Shown here piece by piece: positions 19,499 to 27,848 of a stretch of DNA of 64,000 nt. Both the position numbers and the translations under genes were made by a program. Under the pieces are notes generated by a model. That model was given only the letters and a program-made list of their open reading frames with translations. It was not told where the DNA came from and searched no databases. Each line of letters begins with the position of its first letter. Position 1 is the stretch's first letter. Source of the DNA: Nocardia sp. (lineage in GTDB: Bacteria; Actinomycetota; Actinomycetes; Mycobacteriales; Mycobacteriaceae). The stretch is from contig JACIXH010000002.1 of assembly GCA_014360565.1 (NCBI GenBank), forward strand, positions 47,970 through 111,969, written 5' to 3'.

Positions 19499-19577
19499 CG
19501 GGCGGTGACGAGTTGGGGTGCCCGTTTGCGGATTGATAATCCGGCGGCTTCCGGGGTGCAAAATCGACGCCTGCCCG
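19499..19577 (+). other. tRNA-Ile(GAU)-like sequence, doubtful
   Basis: A 79-nt stretch can form a 7-bp acceptor-like stem (CGGGCGG with CTGCCCG), a T at position 8, a 3-bp D-like stem with A14 and GG in the loop, and a 4-5 bp anticodon-like stem around the loop TTGATAA (anticodon GAU). The T stem does not form, so it is not a functional standard tRNA. It lies in a 288-bp gap between two genes that otherwise shows nothing. Confidence 0.15.
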
Positions 19578-19634
19578 CCGCAGCCAACTCAGGCGCACCG
19601 ATCCGCGTGAGTTCGCCATCACATGCGTTGCGCC

Positions 19635-20099
19635 CTATGGTTTTCGGGCGGGTGCTGCTGTTTCGTCGAGCTCCTGCCATTGTACCCGAGCCCACACCGC
19701 CTCACCTGCGTCCATCGCCGCTCGCATCTCGGCCAGCGTGGCCGCCTGCCCGATTGGCAAGATCAGGACCACGCCGTTGCCGTCTTCGCGCTCGGCTACA
19801 TCGAACCACCAGTCCTGCGCGAGCATTTCCCCGTCGAAGATCAGCTCGCCATCCGGGTGGAAGACCTGCACCTGCCTGAACTCCGGGACGTACTGCGCCT
19901 TCCATCGCGTGAGCGGTGCCGCGAACGAAGCCTGTAGTGGTACCGACACAGACCGCAGATCGAGTTGCTCGATCAGGCCGCCCTCTCCGAACATCTTGCG
20001 TACTTGGCTGATTCGGTCGTCGTGGTCGGCGCGCAGGAGCAGGATGCCTACGTCCAGCCCAAGGCTCACCGCCACGGCCCGCGCTCGCTGCAACGCCAT
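19635..20099 (-). CDS. Hypothetical protein
   Basis: 154 aa from the ATG at 20099. Mixed alpha/beta; a coherent sequence (EFRQVQVFHPDGELIFDGEM, AQDWWFDVAEREDGNGVV) with strong third-position GC supports coding. No family recognised, no signal peptide or membrane helix. It lies downstream (same strand) of the decayed gene at 20278-20585. Confidence 0.55.
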   Translation of the reverse strand: MALQRARAVAVSLGLDVGILLLRADHDDRISQVRKMFGEGGLIEQLDLRSVSVPLQASFAAPLTRWKAQYVPEFRQVQVFHPDGELIFDGEMLAQDWWFDVAEREDGNGVVLILPIGQAATLAEMRAAMDAGEAVWARVQWQELDETAAPARKP

Positions 20100-20277
20100 G
20101 ATCTCGCTCCCTACATTTGGTACCGATCAGCGTCGTCGTCCGCCCCCTCGCACGGTACTGCCGACCGATATCCTCTGCGCGACAACACTGTCGAACCACA
20201 TGTTCCCTGCAGGTGTTGGTGGGCGCCACGCTGCTGATGTCGTCTCGATCCGCACTGCCTCGGCCAGGTATTGCGGC

Positions 20278-20585
20278 CTAGTTCTGGTCGATTCCGCTTC
20301 GGTCATCCCACACTGCACGGCGCTCGCCGAGTGCCAGCGTGTCGTAGAGGTCTTTGCCGCTGCTCGTGGCGTGTGAGCTACCAGAATGGCGATAGCGGTG
20401 CGCTTCAACGGGACCCAGTCCGGACCGTCTTCGGCGGCGACGAGAGCGGCGATCCGATCCAATTGCGGGCAGCCAGGCGGACGGCACGGGTCGCTGTTGC
20501 CCGCGACAACGTCGATCATCATGTTCTGCCAGCCGTCGCCGAGATAGGACGCGACAGCCCCGAAATCGACATCGTCGACGTTCAC
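20278..20585 (-). pseudogene. Frameshifted small gene
   Basis: A GTG at 20585 opens a frame with protein-like sequence (VNVDDVDFGAVASYLGDGWQ, then WVPLKRTAIAILVAHT); near 20350 the expected continuation moves to another frame, where DLYDTLALGERRAVWDD leads to a stop at 20278. Joined they give roughly 100 residues. No family recognised. It starts head-to-head with the truncated HTH gene on the other strand, the usual layout of a regulator with its target, both now decayed. Confidence 0.4.
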
Positions 20586-20785
20586 CTCACCCGTGCCGCC
20601 GCGCAGGTAGCTGACGTCGCCGGCCTGACCCAGCGAGAGGTGGCCCAGGCCGCTGGCCTGCATCGCAGTTTCTACGGTGCAGTTGAGGGAGGCAAGAACA
20701 TCTCGATCGACAACGTCTTCCGGATCGCTGACGCCTGGGGATTGACATCGGGTCTCTGTTCGAAGGGCTGACTCAATCAACGTAA
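20583..20785 (+). pseudogene. Truncated and frameshifted XRE-family regulator
   Basis: The plus strand encodes a textbook XRE helix-turn-helix: GLTQREVAQAAGLHRSFYGA, then GGKNISIDNVFRIADA. No start codon is available in frame close upstream. After IADA the usual ending LGIDIGSLFEGL lies one frame away, needing one inserted base near 20738, and stops at 20783-20785. Thus it lacks a start and has a frameshift near the end; presumably non-functional. Confidence 0.55.
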
Positions 20786-20830
20786 TTGAGCCTGAACGAC
20801 ATAACGACCGACGGCCGCTGAAACCAGCAG

Positions 20831-21235
20831 TTACTCCGGCTGCTCTTCCTCTGTGCGATACAGGCGGTGCAAGTGCCCGACGTCGACGCGATATACACCG
20901 AAGCCCGCGTCGACCTCGACGAGATCGTCATCGACGACCTTCTGGACTACGCCCCGCGTCGGGCCGTTCGTGGTCAGATCCAGCACGTGTTCGCCGGGAC
21001 GCAGGCGCCCACGATTCTCGATCCGGCGAACGAATTTCGCCAAAGTCGGCAGGTCGAGGTCGACGCTGATCGACTGCGACAGCAGCCCGAGGTCGACGTC
21101 GATCCAGAGGCCGAGCTTCGTCGGCGCCTCGGGGTCGTGCTCGATCTCGTGTTCACGCCGTGGGGATAGAACCCCGGCACCATCGGGGTAGACGGTGACA
21201 TCAGCCAAAATTGGGTGCGTGAAGCTGGTGGTCAT
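20831..21235 (-). CDS. Hypothetical protein
   Basis: 134 aa from the ATG at 21235 (MTTSFTHPILADVTVYPDG); extension to earlier starts gives a low-complexity leader overlapping the next gene. Beta-rich N-terminus and a DLTTNGPTRGVVQKVVDDDLVEVDAGFGVYRVDVGHLHRLY end suggest a small compact beta domain. It follows the gene at 21306-21698 by 70 bp on the same strand and is probably co-transcribed. No family recognised. Confidence 0.6.
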   Translation of the reverse strand: MTTSFTHPILADVTVYPDGAGVLSPRREHEIEHDPEAPTKLGLWIDVDLGLLSQSISVDLDLPTLAKFVRRIENRGRLRPGEHVLDLTTNGPTRGVVQKVVDDDLVEVDAGFGVYRVDVGHLHRLYRTEEEQPE

Positions 21236-21305
21236 ATCCGCTCTCTGATCGTGAGGACAACTCGCTCGCCTTAGCCCTCGGAGCGCAGGCATCTCCTCGC
21301 TACGG

Positions 21306-21698
21306 TCACATCTCCCGCATCCGGGCGGCGAACTGGTCACGGTGCAATGCTGTCGTGTCAGCTTCGTCGAGCAGGTCGGCGCTGCGCAGGAAGGCGATCT
21401 GGAGTTGCATCGTGGCCAGGATGTTTTTGCCGAGCTCAGCTCGGCCCGTCCGCGCCGTCGTGGCGTACTCGCGCGCGAGTTCGGCACCCGTCGCAGCGGC
21501 GGTGGCGAGAGCTTGGTGTTCGGCGTCGATCATCGTCGTCATCAGCGTGGTCAGTCCGCTGATGGTGTTGTCCAGCTCGGCGACCATCGCCCGCACAGCC
21601 TCCGGGTCGGAGCTGACATCGCCTGTGATCGCGCCGTGGAGAAACGCCGTGATTTCGGGCAGTGTCCCGTGATCGATGTCGTCGAAATCCCCAGCCAT
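21306..21698 (-). CDS. Hypothetical helical protein
   Basis: 130 aa from the ATG at 21698 with a GGGGTGCGAGG purine-rich stretch upstream. Almost entirely helical, with heptad-like alternation (AVRAMVAELDNTISGLTTLM, AELGKNILATMQLQIAFLRS), so likely oligomeric. No family recognised. First gene of a probable two-gene unit with 20831-21235. Confidence 0.6.
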   Translation of the reverse strand: MAGDFDDIDHGTLPEITAFLHGAITGDVSSDPEAVRAMVAELDNTISGLTTLMTTMIDAEHQALATAAATGAELAREYATTARTGRAELGKNILATMQLQIAFLRSADLLDEADTTALHRDQFAARMREM

Positions 21699-22232
21699 AG
21701 CCTCGCACCCCCTCGCACCCGTGAATTGTTCGGGGTCAGCCTAACCAGGAGCGGGGCAAGGCAGCGCGCGCCGGTCTGATCAGTCCCTGGACGTTGATCC
21801 GCTGGCCGTGCATGGCAGATCCGGTGATGATGATGCGGTGAACGATGATCATCAACATGACGACCCGACGCCCTGACCCATCGCCGCATTGTCGAGATCA
21901 GAGCAGAGATCGAACCAGCCGAGATCGACGCGACAGCAGTGAGATTTTTCGAAGCCAGTGGTGATCTGCTCGAGGCGACGCTCCGGCTCTCTGCCGCCCC
22001 CTCGCGGACCTGATGATCCTCGCCCGCGCATCCACACTCACCCGCCGACACCCGATGAGGCCCAGCAACAGCTTCAGCAGACCCGACGAACCCTCGGAAA
22101 GAGCAGCAAACCTCAGCTATTCCATTGGAATAGAAGGGGTTTGGGCACCCACGTGGACAACAACGGGATCGAGGCAGAATCGGCGACTCCAACCGCACCA
22201 CACCGGCGCCTACATGGGCGGACAATGCTGGA
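21699..22232. other. 534 bp gap with a decayed ORF and an AT-rich palindrome
   Basis: From about 21857 a start (ATGACGACCCGACGC) followed one frame over by THRRIVEIRAEIEPAEIDA and VRFFEASGDLLEATLRL to a stop at 22011-22013 looks like a roughly 50-residue gene broken by a frameshift. At 22117-22133 CTATTCCA-T-TGGAATAG is a perfect 8-bp-arm palindrome, about 100 bp before the GNAT gene, a possible operator. Nothing else seen. Confidence 0.4.
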
Positions 22233-22802
22233 ATGCCCGAGTTGATGTCGACAGTGGTCGATCCCGACACATTCGCCACCGACCAGCCCACGCTGCTCAG
22301 CACCGGCGGGCTGGCACTACGGCCCTGGAGCGACCACGACGCACCCACCGTGTTCACAGCATTCCAAGACCCCGCGATCCGCCAATGGCATGTACGGACC
22401 GCCGAGTCCGTCGACCAGGTTCGTCAATGGATCCTCTCGTGGCGATCGGCCTGGTCCGCCGGCAACGGCCAATGGACCGTCACCAGCAACGGCGAAGTCG
22501 CCGGGCGCATCGGACTTCGGCATTCCGACCTCTCCGAGGGCGTCACCGAACTCGCCTACTGGACCCTGCCCGCCTGGCGTGGCCGCGCTATCGCACCTCG
22601 CGCCGCAAATACACTGATCCGCTGGGCATTCGACGACATCGGATTCGACCGGATCGAGCTCACCCACTCGGTCCGCAACCCGGCCTCCTGCCGGGTCGCC
22701 GCCAAGTGTGGTTTCCCTCTCGAGGGCACACTTCGTGGTGCAGGCCGCCACCACGACGGCCGCCACGATATGCACCTGCACGCCCGCCTCCGCACCGATT
22801 GA
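22233..22802 (+). CDS. GNAT-family N-acetyltransferase (RimJ/RimL type)
   Basis: 189 aa. Typical RimJ/RimL layout: LRPWSDHDAPTVFTAFQDPAIRQW at the N-terminus, then ELAYWTLPAWRGRAIAPRAANTLIRWAF with the acetyl-CoA-binding R-G-x-A loop, RIELTHSVRNPASCRVAAKCGFPLEGTLRG with the family NxAS..V..K.GF..EG motif. Probably acetylates a small molecule or protein N-terminus. The acetyl-CoA loop is WRGRAIAPRA rather than the usual RGQG, a minor variation. The AT-rich palindrome upstream may control it. Confidence 0.9.
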   Translation: MPELMSTVVDPDTFATDQPTLLSTGGLALRPWSDHDAPTVFTAFQDPAIRQWHVRTAESVDQVRQWILSWRSAWSAGNGQWTVTSNGEVAGRIGLRHSDLSEGVTELAYWTLPAWRGRAIAPRAANTLIRWAFDDIGFDRIELTHSVRNPASCRVAAKCGFPLEGTLRGAGRHHDGRHDMHLHARLRTD

Positions 22803-22924
22803 CATACCACCACGCAAGCCACCAGAGACGCCGTCGTCAGGACATAGGTGCGCGGAACGTTGGGTGGGACCAGGATTCTGCCCCCGCTGAGGCTCGTCCC
22901 GAATTCGCCAGAAGGGCCGCGGCG

Positions 22925-23530
22925 CTAGGCGATGTGGGTTGCCAGGGCGCGTTCCAGAATGGTGCGGGCGTCCTGCCCAAAGGCTGCGACGGTGGCGAGC
23001 GCGTCGAAATGGCGGGCCGCGGTGGCGATGTCGACGGCGGCGGTGACAGTCAACTGCCCGGTAGCGGTTTCGACGTCGCAGAGGCGATCGTCGCTGAGAA
23101 TGAATCCCGAGGCGGGCGAAACAAACCGCGCGGCGACCGGAACGATGCCGATCTCGACGTGCTCGCGGTCGGTGAGGGTGTCGAGCAGGACCTGGATCTG
23201 CTCAGCCATGATCGCGGGACTGCCGACAGTGCGGAGCAACGCCTCCTCGCCCAACAGAAACCGGAAGCGCTTGCCGGGAACGTCGAGCACCCGCTGCCTC
23301 GCGAGCCGCTTGGTGACAGTTTCCTCGGTGTCGTCGGGGACTTCGAGAATCGCGATGCAGGTGGACAGGATCGCGCGGGCGTAGGCAGGGGTCTGGAGGA
23401 GGCCGTGCACGATGTGGGGACTCCAGTCGCGTTGCAGCTCCGTGGCGTGCTCGAGGTCGATCAGACTGTGTTGCAGGTCCGAAAGGCCGTCTTGACCAGT
23501 GGTGGAGAAGCTCGTGTAGGTGTAGGTCAT
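22925..23530 (-). CDS. DUF5753 protein lacking its usual HTH
   Basis: 201 aa from the ATG at 23530. LIDLEHATELQRDWSPHIVHGLLQTPAYARAILS and the following RLARQRVLD..FRFLLGEEALLRTVGSPAIMAEQIQVLL are the hallmark of the DUF5753 (Scr1-like) domain, normally the C-terminal part of XRE regulators of about 280 aa. Here the N-terminal HTH is absent: the ATG has no HTH-coding sequence upstream. It is divergent (203 bp) from an HTH-methyltransferase fusion, which may supply the DNA-binding part (inference). Confidence 0.85.
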   Translation of the reverse strand: MTYTYTSFSTTGQDGLSDLQHSLIDLEHATELQRDWSPHIVHGLLQTPAYARAILSTCIAILEVPDDTEETVTKRLARQRVLDVPGKRFRFLLGEEALLRTVGSPAIMAEQIQVLLDTLTDREHVEIGIVPVAARFVSPASGFILSDDRLCDVETATGQLTVTAAVDIATAARHFDALATVAAFGQDARTILERALATHIA

Positions 23531-23733
23531 GGCGAATTCCCTTCGTGCGGTGAGTGTTCCCGCTCGATTGTGGAGTGGCGTTCGGCGACATCGTCGGCCA
23601 TTTCGAGCCAATTCGAGACATCGTGAGACATCGTGGTTGTTCGGCCATCTGCACCGTGCCGGCGCTCCGTAGGCTGGCCACACTCCGGGGTCCCCGGTGT
23701 CGGCGGAGGTCTGAAAGTTCGAGGAGGGCATCG

Positions 23734-24876
23734 GTGTTGGTCGACGGGGATGGTCCGAGGACACGGCTGGATCAGGTGTTGCGCAAGCGGCGTTGGTCGA
23801 CGAGCGACTTCGTGAGGGTGTTCAACCGGAGTTCGCTGGAATTGGCCGCTGCGGGCAACGCCGGTGTCGGAGGCAGCGCAACACAAGTATCCACGCGTCA
23901 GGCGACCCGCTGGATCAGTGGCGAGACCAGCCGTCCGGCAACGGAATCGCTGCGGGTGCTCGCCAGGATGTTCCCCGCCGAGACCCCCGAAGCACTGCTG
24001 GGGCCACCTCGAGCCGAGGACGCACACCCGCCCCAACACCACGGCGGTGACAGGATGCCCCCTCTTCCTACGGCGCAGGCACCGATCGCGGGATCCACTT
24101 TGGCCGACACCTTGTTCGACGCAAAGCTGGCGACCTTCCAACAGTGGCAGACAACCCCGTGGGGCAGGCTCCGCTACAGCATCGCCGCCGCGAACCTGAC
24201 GCCCCATCTCCAACCCGGCAGCCGGGTACTCGACGTCGCCGGCGGCAATGGTCTGGATGCGGTCGAGCTCGCGGCCCGCGGGCACCACGTGACCATCGCC
24301 GACATCTCCGAGTCGGCTTTGGCTGATGCGCGTGCCCTCGCCGAGAAGCATGGCGTCGGCGACCGGATCAGCACACGACTACTCAGCGTCGACGAGCTGG
24401 CCCAGCAGTTCGCGCACAACGAGTTCGATGTCGTGCTCTGCCACAACCTGCTCCAGTACGTGCCCGATCCGAAAACGCTGATCGCCGTGCTGGCCTCGAT
24501 GGTGGCCTCGGGCGGGGTGGTGTCGGTCATCGCGCCGAACGCCGACGCCGATCCTCTACTCACCGCGGTGCGCAACCTCGACCTCGACGTAGCGCTGCGC
24601 CAGCTTGACAGCCCGACTCGCCACACCGTCACCTACGGCACCGAAACCCGTGCCTGCTACGCCGGTTCGGTCACCCACGACCTCGCCGAGGCAGGACTGC
24701 ATCTGCGGGCGCACTGCGGAATCCGCAGCGTCTGCGACCTGCTCGTCGACGACGCTGTCAAGAACGACCCGCGGTTCTTCGTCCAACTCGAACGACTCGA
24801 ACTGGCGATGGCCACCCGCGCGCCCTACATCCACACCGCGAGGTTCTTCCAACTCATCGCCACACCGAAGACCTGA
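23734..24876 (+). CDS. HTH-domain/SAM-dependent methyltransferase fusion
   Basis: 380 aa from a GTG at 23734 with GAGGAGGG upstream. Residues 1-85 (LDQVLRKRRWSTSDFVRVFN ... STRQATRWISGETSRPATES) look like an XRE-type helix-turn-helix with a long insertion. After a proline linker, residues about 120-370 are a class I methyltransferase: RVLDVAGGNGLDAVELAARG (SAM-binding motif I), acidic D after beta-2 (IADIS), FDVVLCHNLLQYVPDP (motif IV region). Similar to CmoA/SmtA-like enzymes. It may be a regulator whose effector domain is a methyltransferase; target unknown. Confidence 0.8.
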   Translation: MLVDGDGPRTRLDQVLRKRRWSTSDFVRVFNRSSLELAAAGNAGVGGSATQVSTRQATRWISGETSRPATESLRVLARMFPAETPEALLGPPRAEDAHPPQHHGGDRMPPLPTAQAPIAGSTLADTLFDAKLATFQQWQTTPWGRLRYSIAAANLTPHLQPGSRVLDVAGGNGLDAVELAARGHHVTIADISESALADARALAEKHGVGDRISTRLLSVDELAQQFAHNEFDVVLCHNLLQYVPDPKTLIAVLASMVASGGVVSVIAPNADADPLLTAVRNLDLDVALRQLDSPTRHTVTYGTETRACYAGSVTHDLAEAGLHLRAHCGIRSVCDLLVDDAVKNDPRFFVQLERLELAMATRAPYIHTARFFQLIATPKT

Positions 24877-24975
24877 GTCAGCGAAAGCGGGGCAGTGGTC
24901 GCCGAGGCCGTGTCCGAGGTGAACTGGCTACTTTCCGACAGCGCAGTCCTGATGCTAACCGACCGCGTGTCACCG

Positions 24976-25002
24976 CTGAACTGCAACGATGACACGTCCC
25001 CT
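24976..25002 (+). repeat. Dispersed GATGACACGTCCC repeat, copy 3
   Basis: CTGAACTGCAAC followed by GATGACACGTCCCCT, close to the consensus. It lies 100 bp after the methyltransferase stop; the ATG inside the repeat opens a spurious N-terminal extension (MTRPL) of the next gene. Confidence 0.8.
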
Positions 25003-25069
25003 CGCTCCGGAACACAGCCGGGGAATGACCATTAGCGGACTCAGCGGCACGCCAGATATCGTCACCCTC

Positions 25070-25849
25070 ATGACCACCGATCCCACGCAGACCCAGGCCC
25101 CGACGGGCCAGGACGCGCTGGGTGGATCCACCGATCTTCTGGGACCTGAATTCGCCGCGCGACTGGGCGCTCAACTCGCCGACGACGACGACTTCCAGGC
25201 CCTGCTGGCCACCAACAATCACAACATCCTGCAATCGGTCCTCGGCGACATCTGCCCCGCGCCGGAGTGGATGGGCAACATCACCGCGCAGTTCGCGCCC
25301 GCACCGAACTACGCAGCCCACTGGAACGTCCCGACCATCCCCCTCGCCCAACGGTGGGCCACCCTGCCCACCGAACTGCTCGCTGGCACCGCGGCTCGGT
25401 CCAACCATGGTCTGGTCCCGGCCTTCGTCACCGCCAACACGTCCTCGGTTCGGTGGATGTCCTCGGCGAGGATGCTCGGGCTCGAGGGAGTCGTGGACGA
25501 AATCTCCTCCTGGGCAAAACGGATAGTCGCGATCAAACGCAATCGAGACCAGATCCGTGCGCTGATACTCCTCGCGCTCGAACTCGAACGCGCAGCACAG
25601 CGCACCATCAGAGCCGGGATCCAGATCTACGGTCTGACCGAACTACTCAGGAGCACCCGCAACCGGCTACGCGAAGCCCTCCTGAGATCCAGCGCCACCG
25701 CACGCCAACGCCACCATCACAATCACCATCACGGCGACACCGACCCACCCGGGCACATCGTCGCCGCCCGCCCGCGTCTCAGCCGCGGACCCAACACCTG
25801 CAGGTCGATCGCCACCCCTCGATCACCTGCAGGACTCACCCACGTCTGA
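25070..25849 (+). CDS. Hypothetical protein with histidine-rich C-terminus
   Basis: About 259 aa from the ATG at 25070 (MTTDPTQTQAPTG); ATGs at 25025 and 24989 are in frame, but the latter lies within a dispersed repeat. The N-terminus is acidic, the middle has a long helix (RNRDQIRALILLALELERAAQRTI), and the C-terminus has a His-rich run (RQRHHHNHHHGD, a potential metal-binding tail). No recognised family. Upstream of a small membrane-protein gene on the same strand. Confidence 0.55.
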   Translation: MTTDPTQTQAPTGQDALGGSTDLLGPEFAARLGAQLADDDDFQALLATNNHNILQSVLGDICPAPEWMGNITAQFAPAPNYAAHWNVPTIPLAQRWATLPTELLAGTAARSNHGLVPAFVTANTSSVRWMSSARMLGLEGVVDEISSWAKRIVAIKRNRDQIRALILLALELERAAQRTIRAGIQIYGLTELLRSTRNRLREALLRSSATARQRHHHNHHHGDTDPPGHIVAARPRLSRGPNTCRSIATPRSPAGLTHV

Positions 25850-25907
25850 CCAGCTCCCCCTCGGTCGGTCACGTCGGGCGATCCTGCACAACTCCGCAGG
25901 AGAACCC

Positions 25908-26141
25908 TTGAACGCCACCGTCATCGATGTGCTCGCACCCCTCGTCGCGGCGCCGCGCGTCGTCCTCGTCACCGCTCTGATCGCGGTGCCGGTGACGATC
26001 ATCTCGCTGCTGCTTCTGCTGGTCGTACCAGTCGCCTTGTTCGCCGACACCGCGCGCAGTCGCCGCGCCGAGCAGACACTGCAGTCTCTGATCACCGCAC
26101 TCGCCGCTCTGGCACGGTTTGTCGCCGGGAAGCACCGGTGA
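25908..26141 (+). CDS. Small single-span membrane protein
   Basis: 77 aa from a TTG at 25908 preceded by GCAGGAG. One long hydrophobic stretch (VLVTALIAVPVTIISLLLLLVVPVALF, broken here into one 27-residue span) is flanked by Arg-containing ends, so N-out or N-in cannot be decided. Its stop overlaps the GTG of the next gene (GTGA), indicating translational coupling. Confidence 0.55.
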   Translation: MNATVIDVLAPLVAAPRVVLVTALIAVPVTIISLLLLLVVPVALFADTARSRRAEQTLQSLITALAALARFVAGKHR

Positions 26142-26396
26142 CCGGCCTGAGGCCGGTCGGGCGCCCGCCACAATGCTCGCCCGAGGTCGTCGACCGCGTC
26201 CTGGCCCTGCGCGACGACCACTCGAAGAGCCTGCGCCAGATCGCCGAGACGCTCAACAGCGAACGGATCCCTCCGCCCGGCGGTGGAGTCCGCTGGCAGC
26301 ATCCCCACATCAGCCGGCTCCTCAAGACCAGACACCTTCAACACCGACGCCGCCTACGGTCGATCGCCGCCGTGAACAGCAGAAACGACACGTCCC
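26138..26396 (+). pseudogene. Resolvase-type HTH protein whose stop codon is lost at a repeat
   Basis: GTG at 26138 overlaps the previous stop. The protein (GRPPQCSPEVVDRVLALRDD..SLRQIAETLNSERIPPPGGG..WQHPHISRLLKTR) matches the C-terminal DNA-binding part of large serine recombinases, here as a small stand-alone HTH of about 75 residues. Where the gene should end, repeat copy 4 begins (26372), and the frame then runs on through the next gene in an obvious shadow frame. The natural stop appears to have been replaced by the repeat; the protein's real end is unclear. Confidence 0.5.
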
Positions 26397-26398
26397 CC
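26372..26398 (+). repeat. Dispersed GATGACACGTCCC repeat, copy 4
   Basis: GTGAACAGCAG followed by AAACGACACGTCCCCC. It overlaps the 3' end of the HTH gene starting at 26138. Confidence 0.75.
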
Positions 26399-26516
26399 AT
26401 CGCACTGTCCTACCCCGACGAGGGCGAACGGTCACCGCGGTCGCGGCACTCGGCCCCGGTCGAGTCCGGGAGCGCCAGCGGGCCGAAAGCTGACCAGCCA
26501 CCCTCGCGCATGGGCC

Positions 26517-27104
26517 ATGATGGCGGACATGACCGAGGAGACCGGGGCGCAGCTGGTGGTCCTGCGCGGCAACTCAGGATCGGGGAAGTCCGCTGCCGCC
26601 CGGCAGGTGCAAGAACGGGTCGGGAAAGGCCGGTGCGCCGTGGTCGGCCAAGACGTCGTGCGCCGCACCATCCTCCGCGAACCCGATGCTCCAGGCGCGT
26701 TCAACGTGACGCTGATCGAGACCATCGCCACGGCCTGCCTGGAGCGCGGCCTGACCGTCGTGGTCGAAGGCATCCTCCACGCCGATCGCTACGCGGCGAT
26801 GCTCGAGCGGCTGCGCCACCACGCGACACAGTCACACTTCTATGCGTGGGATCTGTCGTTCGCCGAAACCGGACGCCGTCATCAGATGCGGCCACAAGCC
26901 ACCGAGTTCGGGCTCGACAGCATGCGGTCGTGGTTCCACTGCTGGAATCCACTGCCCTTCGTCGACGAAACGCGTTTCGACGAGACCTGGACCTTGGCCT
27001 CCGCCGTCGGTCGCATCTGCTCGGATCTTTGCCTAGCCCGCACCGTGCAGACTCAACGTTCGACAAACGCAGGGTCAGACCAGTATTCGGGGTTCCTGCC
27101 ATAG
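26517..27104 (+). CDS. P-loop kinase-like protein
   Basis: 195 aa (ATGs at 26517, 26520 or 26529 possible). LVVLRGNSGSGKSAAARQVQ carries a Walker A motif GNSGSGKS at residues 18-25; later RTVVVEGILHADRYAAML resembles the Walker B/lid region of small kinases. It belongs to the stand-alone AAA/zeta-toxin-like kinases of actinobacteria that phosphorylate small molecules or sugars; no antitoxin is present. The last 17 codons overlap convergently with the isochorismatase-like gene, so the C-terminus may be extended relative to its family. Confidence 0.75.
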   Translation: MMADMTEETGAQLVVLRGNSGSGKSAAARQVQERVGKGRCAVVGQDVVRRTILREPDAPGAFNVTLIETIATACLERGLTVVVEGILHADRYAAMLERLRHHATQSHFYAWDLSFAETGRRHQMRPQATEFGLDSMRSWFHCWNPLPFVDETRFDETWTLASAVGRICSDLCLARTVQTQRSTNAGSDQYSGFLP

Positions 27105-27736
27105 TTGGGGGTCGTGTACGCGCGATCCCAGGGTGCGCCTGGCCGGATCAGTTCCCGCCAACCGTCGACCTCGACATAGATCACCCGCATCGCATTGAGA
27201 GACGCGAAGTGCAGGTCGGGTCCGTCGGTGCTGACCGCGTCTTCGGCGACCGCGACAGAGAAGTTGTGCTCGAGTCCCGCTCGAACTGTCGCTTCGATGC
27301 ACACGTTGGTCTGCAGGCCCGCGACGATCAACCGCTGCACGCGCAGACTCCGCAGCACCGGCGACAGCTCGGTATAGGCGAAGAAGCTGTGCCGCGTCTT
27401 GGCCAGTACGACATCGCCGGTCTGGGGTGCCACCGCATCCATGATCTCGGCGTTCCACTGGCGCTCGGCAGCGGTCAACGCCGGTACGCCCGAATCACGC
27501 AGCCGGTGATGTTGGGCAGCCCTGGGGTTCGCTGCGAGTTCCCCGGCAGGACTGGGCGATTGCTGCGAGTACACCACCGGTATGCCGCTCTCGCGCGCGG
27601 CAGCCAGCAGTTGGGCGCACTCATCGACGATGTCCGGAAGCCGCCAGATCGGCGGCCACCCCAGCGGATCTCGCAGGTCTTGTCGCAAGTACCCGTTCTG
27701 CATATCGACCATCAGCAGTGCGGTGTTGTCAGACAC
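27053..27736 (-). CDS. Isochorismatase-family cysteine hydrolase
   Basis: 227 aa from a GTG at 27736 preceded by GAGGGG. The catalytic triad of the family is intact: D11 in MVDMQNGY, K113 in LAKTRHSFF and C146 in LQTNVCIEAT, with the preceding cis-peptide region VAGLQTN. Members hydrolyse nicotinamide, isochorismate or carbamoyl amides; no context identifies the substrate, though several other NAD- or ADP-ribose-related genes occur in the window. Tail-to-tail overlap of 52 bp with the kinase gene. Confidence 0.9.
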   Translation of the reverse strand: MSDNTALLMVDMQNGYLRQDLRDPLGWPPIWRLPDIVDECAQLLAAARESGIPVVYSQQSPSPAGELAANPRAAQHHRLRDSGVPALTAAERQWNAEIMDAVAPQTGDVVLAKTRHSFFAYTELSPVLRSLRVQRLIVAGLQTNVCIEATVRAGLEHNFSVAVAEDAVSTDGPDLHFASLNAMRVIYVEVDGWRELIRPGAPWDRAYTTPNYGRNPEYWSDPAFVER

Positions 27737-27848
27737 AGCAGTCCCCTCCCCCATTCGGGCGCGTCACCGGCCAGCGCGCTGTCACCGATGTTCGTCAGTC
27801 ACCACGCTATGCCCAAATGGGCTGATGCAGAACAGAATTGGGTGATCA

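Noticed and set aside
22013..23626. A 537-codon plus-strand frame
   Set aside because: It overlaps the clear GNAT and DUF5753 genes and is low-complexity throughout.
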